From Algoriphagus alkaliphilus (GTDB taxonomy: Bacteria > Bacteroidota > Bacteroidia > Cytophagales > Cyclobacteriaceae), in the NCBI RefSeq assembly GCF_900103735.1, contig NZ_FMXE01000033.1, positions 1 through 56,595 on the forward strand: 56,595 bases of DNA, written 5' to 3'. Under the pieces are notes generated by a model that was not told where the DNA came from, ran no database searches, and worked only from the letters and a program-made list of their open reading frames with translations. Position numbers and translations under genes: made by a program. Shown here piece after piece: positions 44,860 through 52,946 of this stretch. Each line of letters opens with the position of its first letter. Position 1 is the stretch's first letter.

Positions 44860-45327
44860 TTAAAATGGCAAATCATCATCAGCATCGTCCAGCACTAAAT
44901 CTGGGTTCGAATTTGAGTCCCCTCCACTAGTAGCGGCAGGTTTTGGATTTGCAGCAGGGGCGGCAGTAGGGGCTTGGCCTCCGCCCATTCCCTCAGGTTT
45001 TCCTCCCAGCATTGTGAAACTCAAAACCCGGATTTTTGTCCTATACCTGTTTTGTCCTTGTTCATCCTGCCAAGAATCTGTTTTGATTTTTCCCTCGACG
45101 TAGAGCTGCGAGCCTTTTTTAAGGTATTGTTCAGCTATTTTGGCCTGACCATCCCACATTTCAAGATCATGCCATTCCGTCTGATCTACTCGGTTGCCGT
45201 TTCGGTCTTTGTAAGATTCAGTCGTAGCCAACCGAAGTTTAGCCACCGCTTTGTCACCTTCGAGATATTTTACCTCGGGATCTGCCCCAAGGTTACCCAC
45301 TAGAATCACTTTGTTTACTCCTGCCAT
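44860..45327 (-). CDS. ssb: Single-stranded DNA-binding protein
   Basis: A 155-residue OB-fold SSB. The N-terminal domain opens VNKVILVGNLGADPEVKYLE and has TEWHDLEMWDGQAKIAEQYLKKGS. A Gly/Pro/Ala-rich linker leads to the acidic tip DDDLPF, which recruits partner proteins. Its position between mutY and gldE is a known Bacteroidota arrangement. Confidence 0.97.
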   Translation of the reverse strand: MAGVNKVILVGNLGADPEVKYLEGDKAVAKLRLATTESYKDRNGNRVDQTEWHDLEMWDGQAKIAEQYLKKGSQLYVEGKIKTDSWQDEQGQNRYRTKIRVLSFTMLGGKPEGMGGGQAPTAAPAANPKPAATSGGDSNSNPDLVLDDADDDLPF

Positions 45328-45347
45328 AATTTTATTTGTTTAGGTTG

Positions 45348-45375
45348 AAAAATTAAAAGAATTGAAGTTACTCAA
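45348..45375 (-). promoter_or_regulatory. Candidate ssb promoter (TTG, 17 nt, TAATTTTT)
   Basis: On the minus strand TTG at 45375-45373, overlapping the mutY stop codon, is 17 nt from TAATTTTT at 45355-45348, a seven-of-eight match to TAnnTTTG. The ssb ATG is 20 nt further on. Confidence 0.45.
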
Positions 45376-46436
45376 ATCCCTTGATCGTTCAAAAAGTTTA
45401 CAATCAATTTGGGTTTAGCCAAGGCCTCAATTTCATTTTCGGAAACCAAGAAATATCCTTCATTTTCGCACCAATCAGACAATTCGGGGTATTTGTTGAC
45501 AGGAATTTCAAGTTTAGAAAAACTAGCATTAAGTTTTTGGTGTGACAAAATATGTCGGTATTTCTTTGGGATGGATTCCGGAATTTCCGAAGTGGGGAAT
45601 GCAAGTTTGGCGAACTCAGTGCTGGTTTTTTCTTCCAAAGGAAAATCATGCAGTCCTTCCCAGATGTCTCCGGAAGCCCGTTTTTTCCAAACCCAATTTT
45701 TTCCGCACCGAATCACGAAATAATGAAGACTCCGCTCTTTTACTTTTGTCTTATTGATTTTTACCGGTAAATCTTTCACTAAGCCCTTTTGAAAAGCAAA
45801 GCAAGTTGAAATTAACGGGCAATTTGCACAGTCAGGATTTTTAGGGACACAAAGCCTTGCACCAAAATCCATCATTGCCTGATTGAATTCTCCAGGATTT
45901 TGTTGTGGAATCAATTCGTCCGCAAGCGCCTCAAATTGTTTTTTTGCCTTACCCGTAGCAATGTCAGTTTCGATTCCATAATACCTCGCTAATACTCTAA
46001 ACACATTCCCATCGACCACCGCCTTGGCTTCATTATAAGCAAAACTGGCGATTGCAGCCGCGGTGTAGCTCCCAACACCCTTTAATAAGAGTAGATCCTT
46101 GTAGTTGTCCGGAAATCTCCCGTCAAGTTTATCACAGATATATTTAGCACAATTATGGAGGTTTCTGGCTCGGCTATAATAGCCTAATCCCTGCCAAAGT
46201 CTGAGTACTTCCGATTCAGGAGCCATTGCAAGGTCTTTAACGGTAGGATAAGCTTCCGAAAAAGCATAATAATAAGGTATGCCCTGGGCAACACGAGTCT
46301 GCTGAAGAATGATTTCTGATAGCCAGATTTTGTAAGGATTATCCATCCCTCTCCATGGAAGTTCCCTTGGATTTGCTCTATACCAAGAAATTATTTGGAA
46401 AGAAAAGGCTTGATTTTCAGTAGTTTTATGATTCAT
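45372..46436 (-). CDS. mutY: A/G-specific adenine glycosylase
   Basis: MutY removes adenine mispaired with 8-oxoguanine. From the ATG at 46436 it has 354 residues; a TTG six codons upstream is less likely. The catalytic glutamate is in LSEIILQQTRV, the helix-hairpin-helix is LKGVGSYTAAAIASF with the active-site aspartate in AVVDGNVFRVL, and the 4Fe-4S site follows C-x6-C-x2-C-x5-C (CVPKNPDCANCPLISTC). The C-terminal NUDIX-like domain, which reads 8-oxoG, covers about residues 225-350. It is divergent from the HU gene. Confidence 0.96.
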   Translation of the reverse strand: MNHKTTENQAFSFQIISWYRANPRELPWRGMDNPYKIWLSEIILQQTRVAQGIPYYYAFSEAYPTVKDLAMAPESEVLRLWQGLGYYSRARNLHNCAKYICDKLDGRFPDNYKDLLLLKGVGSYTAAAIASFAYNEAKAVVDGNVFRVLARYYGIETDIATGKAKKQFEALADELIPQQNPGEFNQAMMDFGARLCVPKNPDCANCPLISTCFAFQKGLVKDLPVKINKTKVKERSLHYFVIRCGKNWVWKKRASGDIWEGLHDFPLEEKTSTEFAKLAFPTSEIPESIPKKYRHILSHQKLNASFSKLEIPVNKYPELSDWCENEGYFLVSENEIEALAKPKLIVNFLNDQGI

Positions 46437-46508
46437 TTGTGGAAAATATTTCAAGTATAAACCAAGGTAATTTTTTTGAATATGTTTTTTAATTGAGTTG
46501 GTTCTCGT

Positions 46509-46516
46509 ACATTTGC
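46509..46516 (+). promoter_or_regulatory. Candidate -7 element (TACATTTG) for the HU gene
   Basis: A perfect TAnnTTTG match 65 nt before the HU start. Nearby TTG triplets are not at the expected -33 spacing. Confidence 0.4.
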
Positions 46517-46581
46517 AGTCCCAAAAACACTTGGTTAATAGGTTGTTAAGCTTATTTCGTAATTTCTAAATTAAAAACACT

Positions 46582-46890
46582 GTGACAAAAGCAGAAGTAA
46601 TCACCAAGATTTCAGACAAAACAGGAATCCAGAAGGACGATGTAACACAAGCCATTGAGGCGTTCTTCAAAGTAGTGAAGGATTCCATGGCTGATGGAGA
46701 AAACATTTACGTAAGAGGTTTTGGCAGCTTTATCAATAAGAAAAGAGCTAAGAAAATCGCCCGTAATATCTCCAAAAATACGGCTATCGTTATTGATGAG
46801 CACTATATTCCGGCTTTTAAGCCATCTAAAGTGTTTATCGAGAAAATCAAAAACAGTAAGAAAATCAAGGAATTGGCTCCCCAAGACTAA
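46582..46890 (+). CDS. HU-family DNA-binding protein
   Basis: A 102-residue nucleoid protein of the HU/IHF family, starting with GTG at 46582 (MTKAEVITKISDKTGI). The DNA-binding arm region IYVRGFGSFINKKRAKKIARN is typical. It bends DNA as a dimer and helps compact the chromosome. It opens a run of plus-strand genes ending with the RNase G gene. Confidence 0.94.
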   Translation: MTKAEVITKISDKTGIQKDDVTQAIEAFFKVVKDSMADGENIYVRGFGSFINKKRAKKIARNISKNTAIVIDEHYIPAFKPSKVFIEKIKNSKKIKELAPQD

Positions 46891-46908
46891 GTCTGAGGCG
46901 ATATTACC

Positions 46909-47736
46909 ATGAAAAAAACTCAGCTCATTCTCATTATTTTAGCGGTAGGTGCCGTAATAGGACTGTACGCTTTGCCTAAGGTCGTTGTCGACAATAAGGC
47001 AGGTACCACGGCTGTTGAGGATCCAAATGCCCCGGAGACTTCCAAAATGGAGGTATCTAAAATGCATGAGAATGAGCTTTCTTCTGACAATCGCTCCCAA
47101 GCTGATCAATTAAAATCAACTTTAGCCTCAGCAGAAGGATCACCTGAAAAAATCGAAGCGGCAAAAGCACTTGCTTCAATTTATCAAAATGAAGGAATGT
47201 TTGACAGCGCAGCCTATTTTCTTGGTGAAGCGGCTTATCTAAATCCTTCAGATTTAGCCTTGAAAGAAGACGCCGGTAAAGCATATTATGAGGCATTTTC
47301 CTTTGCCTTGGATAAAACTAAAGTGGAAAATCTAGCTGAAAAGACGAGGGGGTATTTAAATCAGGTTTTGGAAAAAGATCCAAATCGACTGGATTTGAAA
47401 ACCAAAGTGGCGATGACTTATGTATCTTCGGCCAATCCAATGCAGGGTATCACCATGATGAGGGAAATCCTCGAAGCTGATCCCCAAAATGAAGATGGCT
47501 TGTTTAACATGGGAATTCTATCCATGCAATCTGGTCAATATAAGCGTGCAGCTGAGCGATTTGAGGAGTTGATTAAATATCACCCCGACAATCTTCAGGG
47601 TCAATTTTACTTGGCTGTTAGCTATTTTGAGTCTAAAGAAAAGAATAAAGCGAAAGCTCAGTTTGAGGCAGTAAAGAAAATGACCCAAGATCCGATGATT
47701 TTGGAAAGTGTTCAGACCTACCTCGACCGGCTGTAA
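46909..47736 (+). CDS. Tetratricopeptide repeat protein, membrane-anchored
   Basis: A 275-residue protein with one N-terminal membrane anchor (ILIILAVGAVIGLYALPKVV), a variable linker, and about four TPR units from residue 75 to the C-terminus (PEKIEAAKALASIYQNEG; AAYFLGEAAYLNPSDLAL; MREILEADPQNEDGLFNMG; AERFEELIKYHPDNLQGQFY). The repeats probably face the periplasm and bind partner proteins; no partner is known. The gene is regularly found between HU and the COX24-like microprotein in this phylum. Confidence 0.88.
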   Translation: MKKTQLILIILAVGAVIGLYALPKVVVDNKAGTTAVEDPNAPETSKMEVSKMHENELSSDNRSQADQLKSTLASAEGSPEKIEAAKALASIYQNEGMFDSAAYFLGEAAYLNPSDLALKEDAGKAYYEAFSFALDKTKVENLAEKTRGYLNQVLEKDPNRLDLKTKVAMTYVSSANPMQGITMMREILEADPQNEDGLFNMGILSMQSGQYKRAAERFEELIKYHPDNLQGQFYLAVSYFESKEKNKAKAQFEAVKKMTQDPMILESVQTYLDRL

Positions 47737-47768
47737 ATTAATAGTATAAACCATAAAATCTAAAAACT

Positions 47769-47858
47769 ATGCCTTGCGGTAAGAAAAGAAAGAGACATAA
47801 GATCGCTACGCACAAGCGTAAGAAGAGACTTAGAAAAAACAGACATAAGAAGAAGTAA
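47769..47858 (+). CDS. COX24/bS22-like basic microprotein (likely ribosomal)
   Basis: A 29-residue, extremely basic protein starting MPCGKKRKRHKIATHKR and ending with three lysines. It contains about 20 Lys, Arg or His residues, which resembles the AURKAIP1/COX24 domain shared by mitochondrial mS38 and mycobacterial bS22. A ribosomal role is therefore plausible but not shown by the sequence alone. It is short enough to be missed by standard gene callers. It lies between the TPR gene and the RNase G gene and may share their transcript. Confidence 0.85.
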   Translation: MPCGKKRKRHKIATHKRKKRLRKNRHKKK

Positions 47859-47922
47859 TCCACTTCTTCTTTTCCTGTTTAATTAACACAACACGTTCAT
47901 TTACATATTATAAGACCAAATT

Positions 47923-49497
47923 TTGAGTACGGAATTGTTAATCGATTCAGCTCAAAACGGAAGTCGGATCGCCCTGCTGCATGATAAACAACTGGTGGAG
48001 CTTCATTCCGAAGGGATGAACAATCAGTTCAAAGTAGGTGACATTTATCTGGGAACGGTACGGAAGATCGTCAATGGTCTCAATGCTGCATTTATCGATG
48101 TAGGCTATGAGAAAGACGCCTTTCTTCATTACCAAGACCTCGGGCCAAATGTCAACTCGATGTTGAAGTTTACCAAAATGGTACGCAACAACAACTACAA
48201 CAATTATCTGCTAAAAGGCTTCGAAAACGAACCTGAAATAGACAAAATCGGCAAAATCGAGAAAGTTCTATCTAAGACCAATCAAGTGTTGGTTCAGGTC
48301 GTCAAAGAGCCAATTTCAACCAAAGGCCCCCGACTTTCTTGCGAGCTCTCTCTGCCCGGTCGCTTTCTCGTGCTGGTACCCTTCTCCGATACAGTCAATG
48401 TATCCAAGAAAATCCGCAGCAACGATGAGCGCAAAAGGCTTCTTAGACTCATCAATTCAATTAAACCCGCCAACTTCGGAGTAATCATCCGTACTGTGGC
48501 CGAAGGACAGTCCGTGACGGAACTCGATAAAGACCTTCGAAATCTTCTCGATACTTGGGAAGAGGGGATGAAAAAATTGCTGAAAGCCAAGAGCCGGGAC
48601 AAAATCATCGGAGAGATGAGTATGGCTTCCTCATTAATCAGGGACCTACTCAACGAATCATTCGACGCAATCACCGTAGAAGAAGAGTCAACTTACGATC
48701 AGATCAGATCCTACATCAGGTCAATTGTCCCTGAAAAAGAAAAAATTGTAAAGCTTTACAACGGTAAAGTCAAGCTATTTGAAAGTTTTGGAATCGAAAA
48801 GCAAATCAAAAGCTTGTTTGGACAGACGGTGAGCTTGCCTCAAGGCGGCTATGTCATCATTGAACACACCGAAGCACTGCACGTCATAGACGTCAACAGC
48901 GGCAACAAATCCAACCAAGAAAGCGACCAGGAATCAACAGCGTTGAAAACCAATATGGCCGCCGCTAAAGAAATTGCCAGACAGCTCCGCCTCCGGGATA
49001 TGGGTGGAATCATCGTCGTAGACTTCATTGACATGAAGAAGGCTGACAATAAAAAAGCCATCTATGAAGTGATGATGCTGGAGATGAAGTTAGATAGGTC
49101 CAAGCATACTGTATTGCCACTGAGCAAATTTGGGCTCATGCAGATCACCCGACAGCGGGTAAGACCGGAAGTCAACATTGTGACTAAGGAAACTTGCCCG
49201 GCTTGCAACGGAACCGGCAAGATTCAGGCTTCGATCCTGATCGCCGATAAGTTGGAGCATGACCTAGAGCATATTGCCACCATCCAAAACGTGGCTAAAA
49301 TTCAAATTGGGCTGCATCCCTATCTGCACGCATACTTCACCCAAGGCCTGATTAGCCAGAGGATGAGGTGGTTTTTCAAGTATTACAAATGGATAAAACT
49401 GATCAGAGATTCTTCTCTACCCGTGACGGAATACAGATTTCTAGATGAATCTGGTGAAGAAATCGAATTACAACTGGTAAAAAGCGAGACTGAGTAA
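47923..49497 (+). CDS. rng: Ribonuclease E/G family endoribonuclease
   Basis: A 524-residue RNase G-type endonuclease. The start is TTG at 47923 (MSTELLIDSAQNGSRIALL), consistent with the family N-terminus. An S1 domain covers about 35-115 (VGDIYLGTVRKIVNGLNAAF). Catalytic aspartates are in HVIDVNSGN and IVVDFIDM, and the zinc-link cysteines in CPACNGTG. The natural substrates in Bacteroidota are rRNA precursors and mRNA. Its stop codon lies in the loop of the terminator hairpin. Confidence 0.95.
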   Translation: MSTELLIDSAQNGSRIALLHDKQLVELHSEGMNNQFKVGDIYLGTVRKIVNGLNAAFIDVGYEKDAFLHYQDLGPNVNSMLKFTKMVRNNNYNNYLLKGFENEPEIDKIGKIEKVLSKTNQVLVQVVKEPISTKGPRLSCELSLPGRFLVLVPFSDTVNVSKKIRSNDERKRLLRLINSIKPANFGVIIRTVAEGQSVTELDKDLRNLLDTWEEGMKKLLKAKSRDKIIGEMSMASSLIRDLLNESFDAITVEEESTYDQIRSYIRSIVPEKEKIVKLYNGKVKLFESFGIEKQIKSLFGQTVSLPQGGYVIIEHTEALHVIDVNSGNKSNQESDQESTALKTNMAAAKEIARQLRLRDMGGIIVVDFIDMKKADNKKAIYEVMMLEMKLDRSKHTVLPLSKFGLMQITRQRVRPEVNIVTKETCPACNGTGKIQASILIADKLEHDLEHIATIQNVAKIQIGLHPYLHAYFTQGLISQRMRWFFKYYKWIKLIRDSSLPVTEYRFLDESGEEIELQLVKSETE

Positions 49498-49512
49498 GTC
49501 TCGCTTTTTTTT
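49480..49512 (+). terminator. Terminator of rng, overlapping its stop codon
   Basis: AAAAGCGAGAC, a 7-nt loop that contains the TAA stop codon, GTCTCGCTTTT and a run of further Ts form a strong 11-bp intrinsic terminator. Confidence 0.92.
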
Positions 49513-50003
49513 ATGGGTTAATTTTGGAAAAATCTAATATTGCAAAGGCAACTAGATCGTCGGTTGTTTTTGTGCGGAGGAGAACGGCATAACCTTTCGG
49601 GGTATTGAATCCATAAAATCCTATTTGATCAGTATTGAATTCCAATTCAGCTTCAGGCGAAAGGGCATAGTCAAATACTAATAAGCGATGTTTCTTCTGA
49701 TCAGGATTTTCAATAGTTGGTCCTTTGATCCTTACAGTTCTCAAGATTTTTTTAGAATGAGTATCGATGTCGAGACTTTCGTATTTAAAAAAAGCAATCT
49801 ATTATCCCGAAAAGTCAGTAATACCTGACCGGAGTCAGTTTCAAAGTAGGCGAAAGTACTACCCAATTCCTTGGTTAAAGTGTCCTTTTCAAGATAAAGC
49901 GTATCTGTAATTAAATCCGTAAGCTCAAAGTATTGAATAGCTGTTGGCTTTTTGAACACGCCAAAATTGCAAAGGCAAACCCCAGAAAAGGGAATCTTCT
50001 CAT
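49511..50003 (-). pseudogene. Disrupted lipoprotein gene with two single-base homopolymer shifts
   Basis: No intact frame covers this stretch, but the pieces join. From the ATG at 50003 the translation is a lipoprotein signal (MRRFPFLGFAFAILACSK) that soon shifts. One extra A in the five-A run at 49950-49954 would continue into KPTAIQYFELTDLITDT in another frame. Later, one extra T in the seven-T run at 49787-49793 (minus sense) would join RLLFFKYESLDID to the last segment, RTVRIKGPTIENPD to FAILDFSKINP. The result is about 165 residues with no recognised domain; it is short and may be truncated at its C-terminus too. True decay or homopolymer sequencing errors are both possible. Confidence 0.65.
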
Positions 50004-50051
50004 AGTTTTTTCTCCAAGAAAGAAAAAAAATGAATTAGTCAAACTACCAGT

Positions 50052-50507
50052 CTATAGGAACAAACCCCAGCCGTCATCAAATTTATCCGTAGAATCGAAG
50101 CCCTTTACCCATACTACAAAGAGGTTTTTAAATTCTTCAATGGCTTCTCTCAATAAGTCCAGATGTTCCTCTGCATGGGTTTCCTCCATAGCGAGCTGGT
50201 ATGTCATGGAGTTGAGATGTCTGGCGTGAACTTTCATGACGGTGGCATTTTCCATTTTGAGGATGTAGTCTTTGACTCCCTCTGCACCGGCAAATTTGGC
50301 ACACATCACCATAGCATCTTCCAACATCATGCCTCCATAAAGTTCCCTTCGCGCCTCATCCAGACTTCCGACTAGCGCATGCGTAAGGGATACAATTTCT
50401 TTACCTTTTTTCATTAGAGGATGGGAGTAAATTTGGTCCCGATGTGTCTTCGGATCAAATTCACTCTCATCATCATCCTCTTCATTTTCTTCAAAATCGT
50501 CCCACAT
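50052..50507 (-). CDS. Conserved acidic protein of unknown function
   Basis: A 151-residue protein, start ATG at 50507 (MWDDFEENEEDDDESEF). The frame is open further to 50666, but those codons overlap the DUF3127 gene and are not family-like. It has an acidic N-terminus and a helical body (PLMKKGKEIVSLTHALVGSL, EDAMVMCAKFAGAEGVKDY, EETHAEEHLDLLREAIEEF). No enzymatic motif is visible. It lies 38 nt downstream of the DUF3127 gene on the same strand and is likely cotranscribed. Confidence 0.72.
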   Translation of the reverse strand: MWDDFEENEEDDDESEFDPKTHRDQIYSHPLMKKGKEIVSLTHALVGSLDEARRELYGGMMLEDAMVMCAKFAGAEGVKDYILKMENATVMKVHARHLNSMTYQLAMEETHAEEHLDLLREAIEEFKNLFVVWVKGFDSTDKFDDGWGLFL

Positions 50508-50545
50508 CGAAAAGTCAAGTTTAAAAAAGCCGAGAATTATTTTCC

Positions 50546-50890
50546 TTAAAAAGGAAGTTTGTCCTCTTCGCTTTCGGAATAAAATGTGTCCATCTCCGGC
50601 ATAGGGGCTGCTGCGCCTCCTCCGGAAGTTCGATCCACTTTGTAGGCTTTTACTTCTGTATACCAACGCCCATTATATTCCCTACTTTCCACATCGATTC
50701 CTAGCGTAACTTGCTCACCCACTTTCAATCCAAATTGATCAATTTTATCCCCCCATAGAGATACACATACTTTTTTCGGGTATTGTCCACCGGTTTCGAG
50801 TATAAACTCCTGCTTTCTCCAGGCATTTCCAGTTTTTGAATTTCCTCCTACTTCCGGTAGTTGGTTGATTATTTTTCCGCTTAAATCCAT
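50546..50890 (-). CDS. DUF3127 domain protein with SSB-like C-terminal tip
   Basis: A 114-residue protein of the DUF3127 family. The body (GKIINQLPEVGGNSKTGNAW, then CVSLWGDKIDQFGLKVGEQV) has the strand pattern of an OB fold. A Gly/Ala linker leads to an acidic tail ending SEEDKLPF. That tip closely resembles the DDDLPF end of SSB in this same window, so it may bind the same partners. The DNA-binding surface is not proven. Confidence 0.82.
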   Translation of the reverse strand: MDLSGKIINQLPEVGGNSKTGNAWRKQEFILETGGQYPKKVCVSLWGDKIDQFGLKVGEQVTLGIDVESREYNGRWYTEVKAYKVDRTSGGGAAAPMPEMDTFYSESEEDKLPF

Positions 50891-51236
50891 TGTAATTTCT
50901 ATTTCTTGATCCGATTACGAAGATAAGGATTGAAGGGGATTTTTAGGGTTTTCAAGCAGGTAAAAGAGTTTACAAATAGTATTTGCCGTAATTTTTTTGG
51001 CATTGACAATTGCAATTTGATTGATAAAACCGGGTTTTATTTAAAATAAAAGTTTGTGAAACAATTTTTTTCCAAACTTTCGCTTGAATTTAAGTACTCA
51101 CTTGACAAGTATTCAAAAAACGACTTAGATTGGTCTGCTTGAATATAATCCTCAGTAAAATTTCAGTTTTTTATATCGCTCACTCTTAACAGATACTATG
51201 GCTTAGACTTCTACGTTGTTTATAAACCAACTTAAA
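50891..51236. other. AT-rich divergent intergenic region between DUF3127 and ECF sigma genes
   Basis: These 346 bases contain no supported coding sequence. They include near-matches to the TAnnTTTG box (AAAGTTTG near 51050), an 11-bp near-palindrome ACTTGACAAGT near 51101-51111, and long A/T runs. Promoters for both divergent units should lie here, but none is convincing. Confidence 0.5.
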
Positions 51237-51839
51237 ATGAGTAAGCGAATAGGTCCACAGGACAGCGAGTTGATAGCTCAGTATCGAAATGGCAGCGAGG
51301 CAGCCTTTGATCATTTGGTAGATCGATACCAAAGTAAAGTTTTTACCACAATATATCTGATCGTCAAGGATCAGGCTGTTGCGGAGGATTTGCTCCAGGA
51401 TGTGTTTGTGAAAGTCGTCCAGACAATCCATTCAGACCGGTACAGTGAGGAGGGGAAGTTTCAGCCTTGGTTGATGCGTATTGCACATAATCTGGCCATT
51501 GATTATTTCCGAAAGGCCAAACGATACCCGACCATCTTGATGGAAGATGGATCAAATATTTTCAATTCTCTCCAGTTTGCGGAATCCTCGATTGAGGATC
51601 TTCGCGTAAGGGAGGAGACTTTGGAGATGGTAAAAAAATTGATTGAAGAGCTTCCTGAAGCTCAAAAAGAAGTTTTGGTCATGCGTCATTACCTGGATAT
51701 GAGTTTTCAGGAGATTGCTGATCAGACCGGAGTGAGTATTAACACAGCCTTGGGAAGAATGCGATACGCGCTGATCCACCTCAGGAAGAAAATGAAACAA
51801 CTAAACTTTGCCTATGATAAAATCTTTTACCCCAAATGA
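51237..51839 (+). CDS. ECF-type sigma-70 family RNA polymerase sigma factor
   Basis: A 200-residue sigma factor with regions 2 and 4 only. Region 2 has FDHLVDRYQSKVFTTIYLI and EDLLQDVFVKV; region 4 has ELPEAQKEVLVMRHYLDMS and the helix-turn-helix SFQEIADQTGVSINTALGRM. From the ATG at 51237 it fits the ECF length; a TTG seven codons upstream is less likely. Its 3' end overlaps the small downstream gene by 26 bases, which suggests coupled expression. The genes it controls are unknown. Confidence 0.94.
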   Translation: MSKRIGPQDSELIAQYRNGSEAAFDHLVDRYQSKVFTTIYLIVKDQAVAEDLLQDVFVKVVQTIHSDRYSEEGKFQPWLMRIAHNLAIDYFRKAKRYPTILMEDGSNIFNSLQFAESSIEDLRVREETLEMVKKLIEELPEAQKEVLVMRHYLDMSFQEIADQTGVSINTALGRMRYALIHLRKKMKQLNFAYDKIFYPK

Positions 51840-52047
51840 CCTGGTACGATACATCTATCAGGAAATGCCCGAGGTAGAACAAGAACTCTTGATGCAAGCC
51901 TTGCATAGCGACCAATCCCTGATGCAAGAATACGTGGAGATGCTGAGCACGATAGAGCAATTGGACCAGGTTCGCCTGCAGCCATCGGAAAAAGTAGTAA
52001 ACGCCATTAAATCGATGGCACATTCTACGGGACTTCAAAGAGTCTGA
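51814..52047 (+). CDS. Small sigma-associated protein (candidate anti-sigma partner)
   Basis: A 77-residue helical, acidic protein (MIKSFTPNDLVRYIYQEM, then PEVEQELLMQALHSDQSL) starting inside the sigma gene's 3' end. I found no zinc-binding anti-sigma HxxxCxxC motif and no membrane segment. The location is that of a co-expressed regulator of the sigma factor, but activity as an anti-sigma factor is inference. The start is the ATG at 51814; a TTG two codons earlier is possible. A strong terminator follows. Confidence 0.78.
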   Translation: MIKSFTPNDLVRYIYQEMPEVEQELLMQALHSDQSLMQEYVEMLSTIEQLDQVRLQPSEKVVNAIKSMAHSTGLQRV

Positions 52048-52059
52048 AAAAGCATTGGT

Positions 52060-52087
52060 AACCCCGGCATTTGCCGGGGTTTTTTTC
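52060..52087 (+). terminator. Terminator of the sigma-factor operon
   Basis: AACCCCGGCA, TT, TGCCGGGGTT forms a GC-rich stem of up to 10 bp, followed by six Ts. The convergent esterase gene ends two bases later. Confidence 0.92.
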
Positions 52088-52088
52088 T

Positions 52089-52943
52089 TTAAAACTCTCC
52101 TATAAATTCTTTTGCTTCTTTGAGTAGCGCGACGTTGGTGGCAGGGGTAAATCCATGGCCCTGCCCTTGAACCACAGTGAATTGATGCCTTACCTTTTCA
52201 CTTTTCAACTTTTGTTCCAAGAGTTGACTTTGGCTAATGGGGACTACTGTATCCCGATCCCCATGGAAAAAAATCGTAGGAACGTCTTTGGAATCAATAT
52301 GGCTAATCGGGCTGGTATCTTGATAGTTTTTACTCGCCGTAGCTGGAGTGCCTCCCAACAGTGCCGTTAAACCCAAGGCAGTAAAATTATTGAATTTATA
52401 AAGTTCTGACAGCTCTGTAGGTGGGAAGAATACGACTGCAGCCTTGAGGTCTGAAGTGTTATTCTTGTAAGCATGTAAAAGTGCCAGATGACCGCCGGCA
52501 CTGGCTCCGGAAATAATAAAATCATCAGAAATATTCCATTCTACGAGTTTACTTTCGATGTACTCAAAGGCTCGGATTATATCCTTCTCTTGCTCTATTA
52601 TTCCATTGTTTCCGGTAGCGAAATCGTAGAGCCTATAGTTTAATGAAGCAAAAGCATAACCGGGAAATTGACTTTCCAAAATGGGTTTTACCTGTAGGAA
52701 TTCACTTTTGTCTCCGTCTATCCAGCCTCCTCCATGGATATATATAAGGAGTGGGGTTTCAGCTTGAGTCCTGCCTGCAGGTAAGTAGACGTCCATATTT
52801 TGTTTGACATCAGCACCATAAGATTCATTTAGCAGTTCTTTTGCGATTAGAAAATCTGGTTCAGAATCAGGCGTACATGCCGAGAAAACCAGAAAAGCCG
52901 CAACGCTGAAATATAAAAAGGATTTAAAAATATAATGTTTCAT
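52089..52943 (-). CDS. Alpha/beta hydrolase lipoprotein (esterase-like)
   Basis: A 284-residue lipoprotein (signal ending LVFSAC) with an alpha/beta-hydrolase domain. The oxyanion motif is YIHGGGWIDG, the nucleophile is Ser in ISGASAGGHLAL, the acid is Asp in FHGDRDTVVP, and the catalytic histidine is in GQGHGFTP. The HGGGW motif points to the carboxylesterase / hormone-sensitive-lipase-like branch. The mature protein is probably anchored at the outer membrane. It is three bases from the aldehyde dehydrogenase stop, so the two may be one operon, with the dehydrogenase first. Confidence 0.9.
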   Translation of the reverse strand: MKHYIFKSFLYFSVAAFLVFSACTPDSEPDFLIAKELLNESYGADVKQNMDVYLPAGRTQAETPLLIYIHGGGWIDGDKSEFLQVKPILESQFPGYAFASLNYRLYDFATGNNGIIEQEKDIIRAFEYIESKLVEWNISDDFIISGASAGGHLALLHAYKNNTSDLKAAVVFFPPTELSELYKFNNFTALGLTALLGGTPATASKNYQDTSPISHIDSKDVPTIFFHGDRDTVVPISQSQLLEQKLKSEKVRHQFTVVQGQGHGFTPATNVALLKEAKEFIGEF

Positions 52944-52946
52944 CGC

